Positions 27,265-36,920 of a DNA stretch of 64,000 bases are shown one piece after another (within the stretch, counting starts at the first letter, position 1; each line of letters opens with the position of its first letter). The DNA is from Eoetvoesiella caeni. GTDB taxonomy: Bacteria; Pseudomonadota; Gammaproteobacteria; Burkholderiales; Burkholderiaceae_B. The stretch is from the NCBI RefSeq assembly GCF_003315175.1, contig NZ_QNRQ01000011.1, forward strand, positions 1 to 64,000, read 5' to 3'. Below the pieces are notes generated by a model, which was not told the DNA's origin, ran no database searches, and saw only the letters and a list, made by a program, of their open reading frames with translations. Made by a program: the position numbers and the translations under genes.

Positions 27265-27464
27265 AAGTGGTTTCGCCCGGTGCAGCCGCCAACGTTGCTC
27301 AACTGGGCACACCCGCATGCAACCAGCGCGGAATCTGGAGCGGACTTGGCCTCGGCCCAGACGGCGCAACGCCAACAAGATACCGAGGTTGCTCGGCGCC
27401 TTGTCTCAGCGTCGAACGTTCCGATCCTGCTTCATGTTTACCGCCTAAACAAGGCGGCTCAGGG

Positions 27465-27511
27465 AATTTATCGCCAATTTTACGGAGCGCTCTCGTCCTC
27501 CAACGTAGCAT
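27465..27511 (+). promoter_or_regulatory. Shared stress operator/promoter A (otsA-like gene)
   Basis: Tandem repeats AATTTATCGCC (27465-27475) and AATTTTACGGA (27476-27486) lie 21 nt (counted from TTTACG) before the -10-like TAGCAT (27506-27511). No -35 hexamer is present at the right place, as expected for an activator-dependent promoter. This is the weakest of five copies: the core TTTA units are offset by 12 rather than 11 nt. Predicted start of transcription near 27518, 56 nt before the gene. Confidence 0.55.
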
Positions 27512-27573
27512 TTCCACCTGTTGCCTTGTTTTTTGTGCAGTTCCATCGCTGCAGTTGGGAGCAGAGAGGTCGT

Positions 27574-29022
27574 ATGAGCGGCAGGTTGATTGTGCTTTCA
27601 AACCGTCTGGCGGATCTACACACTCTAGATGCAGGTGGACTTTCCGTAGCCTTGGGCAAGCTTCTTCGAGAGCATGGTGGATTATGGCTCGGATGGAGCG
27701 GGCTGATCACAGCGGAGACAAATGGAGAAAACCGAGTTGAGCGCTCCATTGATGGGAATGTTGAATATCTCTGCGTCAACTTCAGCCAAAAAGAACACGA
27801 TGGCTACTACAAAAACTATGCCAATGGTCAGTTGTGGCCGTTGCTGCATCAGCGCGTTGATTTGGCAGAATTCGATGGATCAGGTGAGTTGATTTATCGA
27901 GCGGTCAATAAGCGATTCGCCGATACACTTACTTCCATCCTTGACGACGACGACATTGTCTGGGCTCATGACTATTATTTCATCACGTTGGCGGAGGAAC
28001 TGCGCGCGGCCGGAGTCATGAATCGTATCGGCTTTTTTTTCCATACGCCATTACCGCCCTCTGCAACGCTGGCAGCACTGCCGAATCACGAATCGCTTTT
28101 TAGCGCACTGTTTGCCTATGATTTGGTGGGATTTCAGTCGCACGAAGACAAGGAAAACTTCTTATCCTACGTTCGGACCTATTTTGGAGACCAGGCTGTT
28201 GAGGGCTCCGTGGTTACGCGGCGCGGGAGAACTTTGGTCGACGTCTTCCCTCTCGGGATAGATGTGGAAAACTTCCGAGCATTCGCGCAATCCCAGGGTT
28301 CACAAGAGGCTTTGCAAAGAATTCAGCAGGAGTACTCAAGACGCAAACTCCTCATCGGTATCGACCCCTTGGACTACGCCAAAGGCATTCCTCATCGAGT
28401 TCGAGGTTTTGGTGAATTCTTGAAGAGGTTTCCTGAGTTCCGTTCTTGCGCTACCTTGATTCAGGTCGCATTCCCCGCAAGCGACGAAACCAATTCTTGC
28501 ACCGATATTCAAAGTGAAATTGAATCCTTGTGCGGCGCGCTCAACGGGGACATAGGGGAACTGAATTGGGCGCCTGTTCGCTACATCCACAGGACGCTGA
28601 GCCGCGAGGAACTTGCCGGACTCTATCAAGCAGCGCAGGTTGCGCTCGTAACCCCGCTTAGAGACAGCGTGAGTTTGGTGGCAAAAGAGTTTGTCGCGGC
28701 ACAGAACCCCGATGCCCCCGGGGTTCTGGTTCTCTCAAAGTTTACGGGGGATGCCGAACAAATGCCGGCTGCCCTGGCTGTCAACCCCTATGACAAGGAG
28801 TCCATGGCCTATGTCATGCACCGCGCTCTCACCATGTCTCTTGCTGAGCGACAAGAGCGGCACCGAGCGTTGATGGAAACAATTAGTCGGTATGACGCAC
28901 GCTGGCTGTGCGACCGGTTTCTGCGAGCATTGAGTCGGCCTGACCCAGCCCAGCAGCCGAAAATAAAAAATCTTCTAAGCAAGGTTTTTCGGCACCGCGA
29001 AACGGATTCTGGTCGATTCTGA
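27574..29022 (+). CDS. otsA: OtsA-like trehalose-6-phosphate synthase (GT20)
   Basis: 482 residues, the normal OtsA size. The start at 27574 follows AGAGAGGTCGT. GT20 features seen: VLSNRLAD and GGLSVALGKLL with GWSG near the N-terminus, WAHDYYF and GFFFHTPLPP in the middle, and LVAKEFVAAQNPDAPGVLVLS at the C-terminus. Two usually invariant sites differ: the donor phosphate-binding Arg of RLDYSKG is replaced (DPLDYAKG), and DGMNLVAKE reads DSVSLVAKE. It may use another donor or have altered activity. No otsB phosphatase gene lies nearby. It fits the osmotic cargo: trehalose is a compatible solute. GC content drops relative to the transfer genes. Confidence 0.85.
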   Translation: MSGRLIVLSNRLADLHTLDAGGLSVALGKLLREHGGLWLGWSGLITAETNGENRVERSIDGNVEYLCVNFSQKEHDGYYKNYANGQLWPLLHQRVDLAEFDGSGELIYRAVNKRFADTLTSILDDDDIVWAHDYYFITLAEELRAAGVMNRIGFFFHTPLPPSATLAALPNHESLFSALFAYDLVGFQSHEDKENFLSYVRTYFGDQAVEGSVVTRRGRTLVDVFPLGIDVENFRAFAQSQGSQEALQRIQQEYSRRKLLIGIDPLDYAKGIPHRVRGFGEFLKRFPEFRSCATLIQVAFPASDETNSCTDIQSEIESLCGALNGDIGELNWAPVRYIHRTLSREELAGLYQAAQVALVTPLRDSVSLVAKEFVAAQNPDAPGVLVLSKFTGDAEQMPAALAVNPYDKESMAYVMHRALTMSLAERQERHRALMETISRYDARWLCDRFLRALSRPDPAQQPKIKNLLSKVFRHRETDSGRF

Positions 29023-29369
29023 TGAGCGCGGCAGCTGCGTTTTTCTGGACTCTGGCTGGGGTGCACGTGCTCCTTGCCATGCGAATCCAAGTGAGGGCTG
29101 CGGTGCTTCGATCACAAAACGGGCTCAGGCACGCCAATAGCCAGCGCAAGGATAGTTGGCTATCGACGGTCATTATGCTCGCTGCGATTCTATTTGACGA
29201 GACATCTTTGGCAGGATGGGCCTACCTCAAAATCAAGGAATTCATGGTTTCCTCATTCGGCAACATGCCGAACGTGACGGGCGTCATTTATCTGTTGGGC
29301 ACCATCACCATGGCTTGGCTCATCAAGCGCGCGATACAGCGGTTAAACCTACCGCCCGCCCAGTGGTAA
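29022..29369 (+). CDS. Hypothetical membrane protein coupled to the otsA-like gene
   Basis: 115 residues, starting in an overlap with the otsA-like stop (TGATGA at 29020-29025). Hydrophobic segments occur near residues 2-20, 45-65 and 80-105. A charged loop RIQVRAAVLRSQNGLRH separates the first two. I do not recognise the family. Translational coupling suggests a role with the sugar synthase, for example in export or sensing, but nothing in the sequence proves it. Confidence 0.6.
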   Translation: MSAAAAFFWTLAGVHVLLAMRIQVRAAVLRSQNGLRHANSQRKDSWLSTVIMLAAILFDETSLAGWAYLKIKEFMVSSFGNMPNVTGVIYLLGTITMAWLIKRAIQRLNLPPAQW

Positions 29370-29378
29370 GAATGCCGA

Positions 29379-29813
29379 TCAGCACTCGACGATATGCGAC
29401 TCACCCAGCTCTTTTGTCATGACAGTGAGCGTCAATCCGGGGATGTAGTTGCACAGATGATGCGTGACTCGATAGCCCCTCGCCAAGTAAATCCGAGCCG
29501 TCTTCCTCGATAGCGTTTCAATCTGAGATTCGACGCAACCTCCATCCCTTGCCGCGGATTCGACCGCTTGAAGCAAATTGGAACCGATGCCCTGGCCACG
29601 AAATCGGCTGTCCACCCACAGATACTCGACGTACAAGCGGTCTTTCTCGATGCGGCCACACACGCCGCCCACGAGCGTATCTTTAATGCGGGCACTGAGG
29701 CCAATGGCCCGCGGCATACCCACGCCTACCGGCGCGCGGTCATGGCGAAGGACTTCATTCACGATGTGCTGCCGCTCATCGACCGACAACGATTTCGAAT
29801 ACTCTATATGCAT
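29379..29813 (-). CDS. GNAT-family N-acetyltransferase
   Basis: 144 residues from an ATG at 29813; a longer frame reaches 29891 and overlaps the kdpE end, so the start is uncertain. The acetyl-CoA binding motif A is VDSRFRGQGIGSNLLQAVE, followed by the typical ARIYLARGYRV segment. Substrate unknown. It is the last gene of the leftward porin-kdp-ptsN-kdpDE unit and is convergent with the small membrane protein gene on the other strand. Confidence 0.72.
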   Translation of the reverse strand: MHIEYSKSLSVDERQHIVNEVLRHDRAPVGVGMPRAIGLSARIKDTLVGGVCGRIEKDRLYVEYLWVDSRFRGQGIGSNLLQAVESAARDGGCVESQIETLSRKTARIYLARGYRVTHHLCNYIPGLTLTVMTKELGESHIVEC

Positions 29814-29868
29814 AACTTCATGCGCGACACACGAATGACTGGATGGCTCTGTTGCCAACTCAACGCAT

Positions 29869-30591
29869 TCAGATCCGCTCCTTACCGACAAACCTCAGTC
29901 CGACACCCGGCTCTGTCACGATGTATGTTGGCGCCGATGCGTCGTCCCCCAACTTGTTGCGCAACTTCCCTACAAGAATCCGCAGGTAGTGCGCATCTTC
30001 CTCGTGGGTCGGGCCCCACACCTCTTTCAAAAGCTGAGGCTGTGGCACCAGACGGCCTGCCTGCTCGACCAGGAGGGCCAGCAACGCGAACTCCTTCCGG
30101 GTGAGGGTGACGACCTGCCCCTGGAGCTTTACCTCGCGCTGGGGAAGGTCGATGTGCAGATTCCCGTCATCGTAGATGGGCCCTGTCTCGCTACGCAGTC
30201 CACTCACCCTGAGAAACGCGCGAATGCGAGCCATGAGTTCCTCGATCCCGAAGGGCTTGGTCACATAGTCATTGGCACCGGCGTCGAGCAACGCGACTTT
30301 CCCCTCCTCGTCCGAGCGAACGGTCAGGACGATGACGGGGACCCGTGACCACCGACGCAGCTCTTTGAGAACATCCTCGCCATCGCGATCTGGAAGTCCG
30401 AGGTCCAGCACCACGATGTCAGCCCCTTTCCCCCCTAGCATGCTCAAGCCTTCCTGCCCCGTCGCAGCCAGCAAAGTACGATAGCCTTGCGATCGCAGAC
30501 TGATGTCGATGAACTTGCGAATATGCGGCTCGTCGTCGATCACAAGAACGCGCGGCGCGGGCGCGGAATCGATAGCTGCAGCTGCACTCAT
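29869..30591 (-). CDS. kdpE: KdpE response regulator (OmpR family)
   Basis: 240 residues: a receiver domain with VLVIDDEPHIRK and the phospho-acceptor Asp in IVVLDLGLPDRDGED, Lys in YVTKPFGIEEL, then an OmpR-type winged-helix DNA-binding domain ending in YIVTEPGVGLRF. It is phosphorylated by KdpD and activates kdp transcription under potassium limitation or osmotic upshift. It starts 5 nt after kdpD. As the only OmpR-type regulator in the cargo, it is the best candidate for binding the 11-nt-phased repeats found at five promoters. Confidence 0.95.
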   Translation of the reverse strand: MSAAAAIDSAPAPRVLVIDDEPHIRKFIDISLRSQGYRTLLAATGQEGLSMLGGKGADIVVLDLGLPDRDGEDVLKELRRWSRVPVIVLTVRSDEEGKVALLDAGANDYVTKPFGIEELMARIRAFLRVSGLRSETGPIYDDGNLHIDLPQREVKLQGQVVTLTRKEFALLALLVEQAGRLVPQPQLLKEVWGPTHEEDAHYLRILVGKLRNKLGDDASAPTYIVTEPGVGLRFVGKERI

Positions 30592-30595
30592 GGTC

Positions 30596-33313
30596 TCATT
30601 CCTCGCTCGGCTGCTCGCCCATGGGCAACGTCAGCCGAATCAATGTGCCTCGTCCCTGCGGACCGGGCAACGCTTCTACTTTTCCCATATGGGCACCCAC
30701 GATGCCCTGCACAATCGTCAGGCCAAGGCCCGTCCCCTGTTTTCCGCGATCACCGCGCTCCATGCTGTAGAACATGTCGAAGATCCTGCGTCGCTCGTCC
30801 TCCGGGATGCCAGGGCCGCTGTCCGAGATGTCGATCAGGACTGCATTGCCATCACCGGGTCTGGCCTGAACGCGGATCGGTTCGCCCGGTGGGGAAAACT
30901 TGGCGGCGTTCTCCATGACGTTGAAGATGGCCTGTTCGATCAATGCAGGATGAACGTGGATGAGGCCGATCTTGGGATCGATGTCGCTTTCGACCTTTGC
31001 TGTCGGCTCATAGCGCTGCAGGCGCCGCGAGGCAGAACCAATCAACTCATCCACGCCAATCCAGTCGCGCGACAAGGTGAGGCCTTGCTGGCCCAGCCGG
31101 GTCATGTCCAGCAGATTCTGAATGTAGCGGTCCAGTCGCTCACCCTCGACACTGATCGTTTCCAGCAGACTTTGACGATCTTCTGAACTCATATCCTTGC
31201 CGTAGCGGGACAGGCTATCGGCCGCACCGATCATGGAAGACAGTGGTGAGCGCAAGTCGTGGGACACCGACGAAAGCAAGGCCGAGCGCAACCGCTCCGT
31301 CTCGCCCGTCACTCGGGCCACCTCAAGTTCCGAGACCAGCCGGGCGCGCAGCGCTGCCTGGCCGATGTCATCCGTCATGCTTTCGGCCAGACGCCGCTGC
31401 TCGAATGAGAGCCGCCCCATCGCCGAAGGAAATCGCAATCCCACCACGCCGATCGTGTCCTGATCGGAGCGGATCGGCAGGAACCACCAGGCGGAATTGG
31501 TCAGCGTATCTGTGTAGCGGCCACTGGCCTGACCATGTTGCTGAGACCAGTCGGCGGCGACCCTATCTTTCTCTGATAGTTCGCCCTGGACCGCGGCTGG
31601 GCCAGATTCACCATTGATGCGCAGCCATACCTGGGCGTTCAAACTGGACTGGAGTACGGAGAAGCTGGCGGAAATGACCTGTCCAAGATCTGCCGCTTTG
31701 GACAATTGCCGAGCCAGGTTCTGCATGGCCGTGGCATGGGTGTTGGCCACGCGCAATGAGACGACCTGCATTCTCAATTGCGAAGCAAGCCGACCCGCAA
31801 TCAATGCTGCAGCCATGAACAAAAGCACGGTCGCCACACCTCGCTGAGCGCTGATGACAAACGTAAAGCGGGGTTCGATGAAGAAAAAGTCATAAGCGGC
31901 AAAGCACAGCATCGATGTGATGACGGCCGCGAACATGCGGGTCCTGGCTGCCACCAACAAGACGGCCACCAGGAATACTGTGGATAGATCCTCAAGCCCG
32001 ACGAAGCGCTCCGCAATGAACGCTGCAGCAATGGCCCCTAGGGTGGCGAGCATGATCAGCGTAGGTTCGCCCTTGGCCAGGCGCTCACCCTTCAAGCTAT
32101 GGAAACCCCGCGCCTTTTGTCTCGCTTGCGGCGTGCTGACAATGGTCAACTCGTAGCGGGCCCCTCTTTGCAGCAGTTGCTGGGTCAGCGTTCGATTGAA
32201 CATCCTAGCGATCGGACGCTCGCGCGTGCGACCGATCACGATGGAGCGGGCTCCTCGCGCAGCAGCGGCATCCAGCAGTGCTTGCGTGATGTCCGTGTTG
32301 TGCAGCAACTCTGTTTCACCACCCAGACTGCGAGCCAGAGCGAAGGCTTTGTCAAGTTCCATCTGACGTTGTTGCTCGGCCCGAGCCATTGAATTGAGCT
32401 GCGATGCGGCTCGGTAGAGATCTTCGGCATGAAGAGCCGCGTCAGCGGAGTTCCCTGTATCGACGGCCACCACCGACCAGGGTGCCCCGCGACGTTCGGC
32501 GATCCGCGCGCCGGCGCGCACCAGGTACTCCGATTGGCCTTTACCGTCGATGGCAATGAGTACATGGCGCTGAATGGCGATATCGGACAGTCCGCGAGCG
32601 GTGCGCTTCTCACGCAAATCGATGTCCACGTGATCAGCGACAGTCTGCATCGCCAACTCGCGCAGCGCCGTCAGGTTGGAAGGGGAGAAGAATGCCTGAA
32701 GAGCTTGAGCTGCTTGCTCCGGAAGATAGACCTTGCCCTGATTGAGGCGTTCGATCAGTTCCTGCGCAGGCAGGTCAACCAGTCGAATGTCTCGCAAGCG
32801 CTCGAACACCGCATCAGGGACGGTTTCGCTGACGCGAATTCCTGTGATCTGATGCACCACGTCATTCAAGCTCTCCAGATGCTGGATGTTGACCGTGGTA
32901 TATACGTCGATGCCCGCATCCAGAAGTTCCTCGACGTCCTGCCAGCGGCGTTCATGGCGGCTGCCTGGCGCATTGCGGTGCGCTAGCTCGTCTACGAGGG
33001 CGATGGCCGGCTTGCGCGCCAGCAGGCCATCGAGGTCCATCTCTTCGAGCGTGCGTTCCTGGTACTCGACCTTCTTTCGCGCGAGATAAGGCAAGCCATC
33101 CGCCATGGCCTGCGTCTCCCCGCGGCCATGTGTTTCAACGATCCCGATGAGCACGTCAATCCCCTGGCGATGCAGGTCTCGCGCACGGGCCAGCATGGCG
33201 TAGGTTTTCCCCACACCGGGTGCAGCACCGAGGAAAACGGTCAGTCTGCCCGCCGCCTGGCGCCGTAGCTCGCCTACCAGGGCATCAGCTTTTTCTGTGT
33301 TCTCAGACCCCAT
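30596..33313 (-). CDS. kdpD: KdpD sensor histidine kinase
   Basis: 905 residues, full length. Order of domains: an N-terminal KdpD domain with the Walker A-like GAAPGVGKT near residue 30, a universal-stress-like region (about 250-370), four closely spaced membrane helices (about 400-500), a GAF-like region, the H-box SSVSHDLRSPLSS and the ATPase domain with NVMENAAKFSPPG and GTGLGLTIVQG. It senses low K+ and osmotic upshift and phosphorylates KdpE. It lies downstream of ptsN, whose product is known in E. coli to bind KdpD. Confidence 0.95.
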   Translation of the reverse strand: MGSENTEKADALVGELRRQAAGRLTVFLGAAPGVGKTYAMLARARDLHRQGIDVLIGIVETHGRGETQAMADGLPYLARKKVEYQERTLEEMDLDGLLARKPAIALVDELAHRNAPGSRHERRWQDVEELLDAGIDVYTTVNIQHLESLNDVVHQITGIRVSETVPDAVFERLRDIRLVDLPAQELIERLNQGKVYLPEQAAQALQAFFSPSNLTALRELAMQTVADHVDIDLREKRTARGLSDIAIQRHVLIAIDGKGQSEYLVRAGARIAERRGAPWSVVAVDTGNSADAALHAEDLYRAASQLNSMARAEQQRQMELDKAFALARSLGGETELLHNTDITQALLDAAAARGARSIVIGRTRERPIARMFNRTLTQQLLQRGARYELTIVSTPQARQKARGFHSLKGERLAKGEPTLIMLATLGAIAAAFIAERFVGLEDLSTVFLVAVLLVAARTRMFAAVITSMLCFAAYDFFFIEPRFTFVISAQRGVATVLLFMAAALIAGRLASQLRMQVVSLRVANTHATAMQNLARQLSKAADLGQVISASFSVLQSSLNAQVWLRINGESGPAAVQGELSEKDRVAADWSQQHGQASGRYTDTLTNSAWWFLPIRSDQDTIGVVGLRFPSAMGRLSFEQRRLAESMTDDIGQAALRARLVSELEVARVTGETERLRSALLSSVSHDLRSPLSSMIGAADSLSRYGKDMSSEDRQSLLETISVEGERLDRYIQNLLDMTRLGQQGLTLSRDWIGVDELIGSASRRLQRYEPTAKVESDIDPKIGLIHVHPALIEQAIFNVMENAAKFSPPGEPIRVQARPGDGNAVLIDISDSGPGIPEDERRRIFDMFYSMERGDRGKQGTGLGLTIVQGIVGAHMGKVEALPGPQGRGTLIRLTLPMGEQPSEE

Positions 33314-33381
33314 GGCTCTCTTTTCAATGTGCTGTGCGGTTAAAACGATAAGTCGGAAATCGGTAATTGCAATGCCGCGAT

Positions 33382-33666
33382 TTACGATCGACGCAATGCG
33401 TGAGCGGCCAAAGCAGCCGAGGGTATCGACTGATATAACAGAATCACTTCCCGCCTGTCACCCCGTCCCAGCAACAGTGCGAGATCCAAGGCGCGAACGC
33501 CGCTGATGACAATTCGCATGGGTTGCCGGAATCCAGCACAGAACATGCGGACCACCGCTCGACCCACGGTGTTGGCGGGAAAGAGCGATTGGAACAATCG
33601 CCCGCCAGGCCCACCGCTCGCCGTGACGGCAATGCGATCGGCCTCGCAGGCGATGCCCACGCACAT
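33382..33666 (-). CDS. Hypothetical protein between ptsN and kdpD
   Basis: 94 residues from an ATG at 33666 (GAGGG 10 nt upstream). The frame is open back to 33777, overlapping the ptsN end, so a longer form cannot be excluded. The protein is basic with an alpha/beta-like pattern (MRIVISGVRALDLALLLGRG), and I recognise no family. It could be a remnant of a longer gene. It is kept because the same-strand spacing (59 nt after ptsN, 68 nt before kdpD) fits the operon. Confidence 0.4.
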   Translation of the reverse strand: MCVGIACEADRIAVTASGGPGGRLFQSLFPANTVGRAVVRMFCAGFRQPMRIVISGVRALDLALLLGRGDRREVILLYQSIPSAALAAHALRRS

Positions 33667-33725
33667 CACTGATGATCCCTCGTACCCTGAGGCATCAACA
33701 GTATGGCTTCTTTGCTGCGCTCCTC

Positions 33726-34181
33726 TCAATGCGGCCAGTTCGCAATGACTTCCATGACTTGACCCGGTTGCTCGCATTTGTGCAGCGCCTTTCTGAACGC
33801 CTTCTCCGAAAAAAGTGAAGCGACATGAGCAAGCACGTCCAAATGTTCCTGCGTCGCAGGCGCAGGGACCATCAGGGCCATGATGTCCGAAACCGGCTCA
33901 CCGTCTGGACTGTCGAACGCGAGCGCCGGAACCACCCTGAGGTAGAGCAGACGAATCCGCTCCAACTCTTTCACACGGGCATGCGGAATCGCTACGCCAC
34001 AACCAAGTGCCGTTGATCCAGCCAATTCACGGCGAAGGAGCGACCATGCAACCGACTCTGCCGGTACGCCATGGGCGGTTTGCATGTGCTTCCCGATGGC
34101 TTGGAAGACTTCACGCTTGCTCGCGGCTTGGAGCCCCAACAGGATGTCGATTTCATCCAGGTGCTTGCTCAACGTGCTCAT
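33726..34181 (-). CDS. ptsN: PtsN-like EIIA(Ntr) protein
   Basis: 151 residues from the ATG at 34181 with ribosome binding site GGGAGG. The phospho-acceptor His lies in GCGVAIPHARV, and SPDGEPVSDIMALMVPA and QEHLDVLAHVASLFSE match the EIIA fold. In E. coli dephosphorylated EIIA(Ntr) binds KdpD and raises kdp expression and also controls the Trk potassium transporter. Its position inside the kdp operon, between kdpC and kdpD, links nitrogen-PTS state to K+ uptake within the ICE itself. Confidence 0.88.
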   Translation of the reverse strand: MSTLSKHLDEIDILLGLQAASKREVFQAIGKHMQTAHGVPAESVAWSLLRRELAGSTALGCGVAIPHARVKELERIRLLYLRVVPALAFDSPDGEPVSDIMALMVPAPATQEHLDVLAHVASLFSEKAFRKALHKCEQPGQVMEVIANWPH

Positions 34182-34194
34182 ACGCCTCCCGTCC

Positions 34195-34860
34195 TTACCG
34201 TTGAGGAACTGCCGATTCGGACTGCGCACCCGAGGGTGTCGCAGAGGCAGCCTGATGCGCATCCAGGGCGAGATTGAGCTTCAGCACGTTGACTCGCCTC
34301 TGTCCCAGCACGCCGAACTGCTTGTCCTCTGTGTATTGCGCAACGAGCCCTTCAACCGTGCTAGGTTGCAGCCCACGTGCCTGCGCAACACGCGCGATCT
34401 GGACGGCAGCCGCCTCCGGACTGATATGTGGGTCGATCCCCCCGCCAGACTGCGTGACCAGATCGCCAGGAACAGCGTTCGGATCAATGTGTTCCCGCTG
34501 CGCCACGGCGGCTCGTGCTTCCTCGACACGCTGGCGCATCTCCGGATTGGTTCGCGCTTGGTTGCTGCCCGCGACCGCCATGGGATCGTAGTTGGCGGCG
34601 GATGGACGCGGTTGGAAGTACTGCTTGCCAGCGAACGGCTGAGCGACCAGTTCCGAGCCGAGGATCTTGCCTCCTTGCTCGATCAGACTGCCGTTGGCAG
34701 TTTCGGGGACAAGCGCCTGACCAAGGCCAACTCCGGCCAGCGGATAAAGCAGGCCGAGGCCGACCAGCGCGAAGGCCGCAAGGCCCAGGGAGCCGCGAAG
34801 CAGGCCCTTGTCCGAGACGGCGGGCGACTGAATGATGGTGGTTGTACGTTGAGCCGACAT
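34195..34860 (-). CDS. kdpC: KdpC, potassium-transporting ATPase subunit C
   Basis: 221 residues from the ATG at 34860 (GAGGAG 8 nt upstream); a TTG two codons earlier is unlikely. One N-terminal membrane helix (LRGSLGLAAFALVGLGLLYPLAG) precedes a periplasmic domain with the conserved SGGGIDPHISPEAA segment. KdpC stabilises the complex and helps ATP binding of KdpB. Follows kdpB by 10 nt. Slightly longer than E. coli KdpC (190) because of an N-terminal extension and a C-terminal tail. Confidence 0.95.
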   Translation of the reverse strand: MSAQRTTTIIQSPAVSDKGLLRGSLGLAAFALVGLGLLYPLAGVGLGQALVPETANGSLIEQGGKILGSELVAQPFAGKQYFQPRPSAANYDPMAVAGSNQARTNPEMRQRVEEARAAVAQREHIDPNAVPGDLVTQSGGGIDPHISPEAAAVQIARVAQARGLQPSTVEGLVAQYTEDKQFGVLGQRRVNVLKLNLALDAHQAASATPSGAQSESAVPQR

Positions 34861-34870
34861 GATCAACTCC

Positions 34871-36910
34871 TCAGAAAGAGAACAAGGTTGAAATCAAGAC
34901 GTCGATGACCTTGATCGCGATGAAGGGCAGCAAGACACCGCCAACGCCGTAGATCAGCATGTTGCTGCGCAGCAACTGGGTCGATGTGGACGGCTTGAAT
35001 CGCACACCACGCAACGCCAAAGGAATCAGCAGCGGGATGATGATGGCGTTGAAGATCAATGCCGACAACACCGCGCTGGTCGGGCTGCTCAGATTCATGA
35101 CGTTGAGCGCTGCCATCTGCGGGATGGAAGCAGCGAACAGAGCCGGCAGGATGGCGAAGTACTTGGACACGTCGTTGGCCAACGAGAAGGTGGTCAGCGC
35201 GCCGCGTGTGATGAGCTGCTGCTTGCCGATTTCCACCACCGCCAGCAGCTTGGCCGGGTCGCTGTCCAGGTCGACCATGTTGCCGGCCTCCTTGGCCGCC
35301 TGGGTGCCGGAGTTCATGGCCAGCCCCACGTCGGCCTGGGCCAGCGCCGGCGCGTCATTGGTGCCGTCGCCGACCATCGCCACGAGACGGCCGCCGGACT
35401 GCTCGGCGCGGATGCGCGCAAGTTTGTCTTCCGGCTTTGCCTCCGCGATGTAGTCGTCCACGCCTGCGTCGGCAGCGATGCTGGCCGCCGTCAACTTGTT
35501 GTCGCCAGTGATCATGACGGTCTTGATGCCCATGGCGCGCAAGCGGGCAAAGCGTTCCTTGATTCCGTGCTTGACGACGTCCGACAGTTCGATGACACCC
35601 AGAACATGCCGGCCATCGCTGACCACCAGCGGCGTGGCGCCCTTGCGAGCGACACTGGTGACGCGAGCCTCCAGCTCCGCGGGCACGTGACCGTCGAGAA
35701 GCTTGACGTGCTTGACAATCGCGTCCATCGCCCCTTTTCGGATCACGCGGTCGCCCGGAAGATCGACACCAGACATCCGCGTCTGTGCGGTGAACTGCAC
35801 GAAATGCGCTCCATCGGGGTCGGTCAGCTTCTCGCCCTTCTCCCGTGCGAGCTTGACGATGGACTTGCCTTCAGGCGTCGGATCGGCCAAAGAGGCCAGT
35901 AGCGCGGCCTGGCGCAGCTGCGCCCCATCCACGGCGGCCATCGGATGAAAGGCCGTGGCCTGGCGGTCGCCGTAGGTGATCGTGCCAGTCTTGTCCAGCA
36001 GCAACACGTCCACGTCGCCTGCCACCTCCACGGCTTTACCGGACTTGGCCAGCACGTTGGCTTGCAGGGCGCGGTTCATGCCGGCGATGCCGATGGCCGG
36101 CAGCAGACCGCCGATGGTGGTCGGGATCAGGCACACCAGCAGGGCGACCAGCAGCACCACATTCACCTCGACGCCGACGAACCCACCGATGAATGGCAGG
36201 GTCACGACGACGATCAGGAAGGTCAACGTCATCACGCCCAGAAGCAAGCCAAGGGCGACTTCATTGGGCGTTTTCTGCCGGTTCGAGCCTTCTACGAGGG
36301 CGATCATGCGATCGAGGAAGCTGTTGCCCGGCTCGGCTGTGACGCGAACGACGATTCGGTCGGACAGCACCTTGGTGCCGCCGATCACGCCCGAGCGGTC
36401 GGTGCCGGCCTCGCGCAGCACGGGCGCGGACTCGCCGGTGACGGCGGCCTCGTTGATGGTCGCCAGGCCTTCAACAATCTCGCCATCGGCCGGCACCAGT
36501 TGCCCTTCCTCGATCACGACGAGGTCGCCGGGCCGCAGTTCCGCGGCGGGCACGGTCTTTTCGCCTGCAGCCTTGTCGAGCCGCCGCGCCATCAGGTCCT
36601 TGCGGGCACGGCGCAGCGAGGCGGCTTGGCCCCGCCCCCGTGACTCGGCCACCGCCTCGGCGAAATTGCCGAACAGCACGGTGATCAGCAGGATCACGGT
36701 CACCGCCCAGCCGAAGCCAGGCTGCGCCCAGCCGGCCAGCGTGGCCGCCGCAGTCACAAGGGTGCCCAGCCAGACCACGGCCATGACCGGGTTCTTGATG
36801 ATGTGCTGCGGCGCCAGTTTGATGAAGGCGTTGATCAGTGCGGGGACGAACCCGCGCTCTTCCAGTCGCGGCGTGCGGACTGGGTTTTCTTGGGAGGTTG
36901 TATTGCTCAT
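34871..36910 (-). CDS. kdpB: KdpB, P-type ATPase subunit of the K+ pump
   Basis: 679 residues from the ATG at 36910. The phosphorylation site is [12 protein letters not shown], the actuator motif is VTGESAPV, and the hinge shows [18 protein letters not shown]. Membrane helices lie in the expected places at the N-terminus, before the DKTG domain, and at the C-terminus. KdpB hydrolyses ATP to drive high-affinity K+ uptake through KdpA. Length equals the family norm. Confidence 0.97.
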   Translation of the reverse strand: MSNTTSQENPVRTPRLEERGFVPALINAFIKLAPQHIIKNPVMAVVWLGTLVTAAATLAGWAQPGFGWAVTVILLITVLFGNFAEAVAESRGRGQAASLRRARKDLMARRLDKAAGEKTVPAAELRPGDLVVIEEGQLVPADGEIVEGLATINEAAVTGESAPVLREAGTDRSGVIGGTKVLSDRIVVRVTAEPGNSFLDRMIALVEGSNRQKTPNEVALGLLLGVMTLTFLIVVVTLPFIGGFVGVEVNVVLLVALLVCLIPTTIGGLLPAIGIAGMNRALQANVLAKSGKAVEVAGDVDVLLLDKTGTITYGDRQATAFHPMAAVDGAQLRQAALLASLADPTPEGKSIVKLAREKGEKLTDPDGAHFVQFTAQTRMSGVDLPGDRVIRKGAMDAIVKHVKLLDGHVPAELEARVTSVARKGATPLVVSDGRHVLGVIELSDVVKHGIKERFARLRAMGIKTVMITGDNKLTAASIAADAGVDDYIAEAKPEDKLARIRAEQSGGRLVAMVGDGTNDAPALAQADVGLAMNSGTQAAKEAGNMVDLDSDPAKLLAVVEIGKQQLITRGALTTFSLANDVSKYFAILPALFAASIPQMAALNVMNLSSPTSAVLSALIFNAIIIPLLIPLALRGVRFKPSTSTQLLRSNMLIYGVGGVLLPFIAIKVIDVLISTLFSF

Positions 36911-36920
36911 GATGTTTTCC

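Noticed and set aside
33506-33748. 80-codon ORF on the plus strand
   Set aside because: Opposite the leftward kdp operon genes, no domain or start signal.
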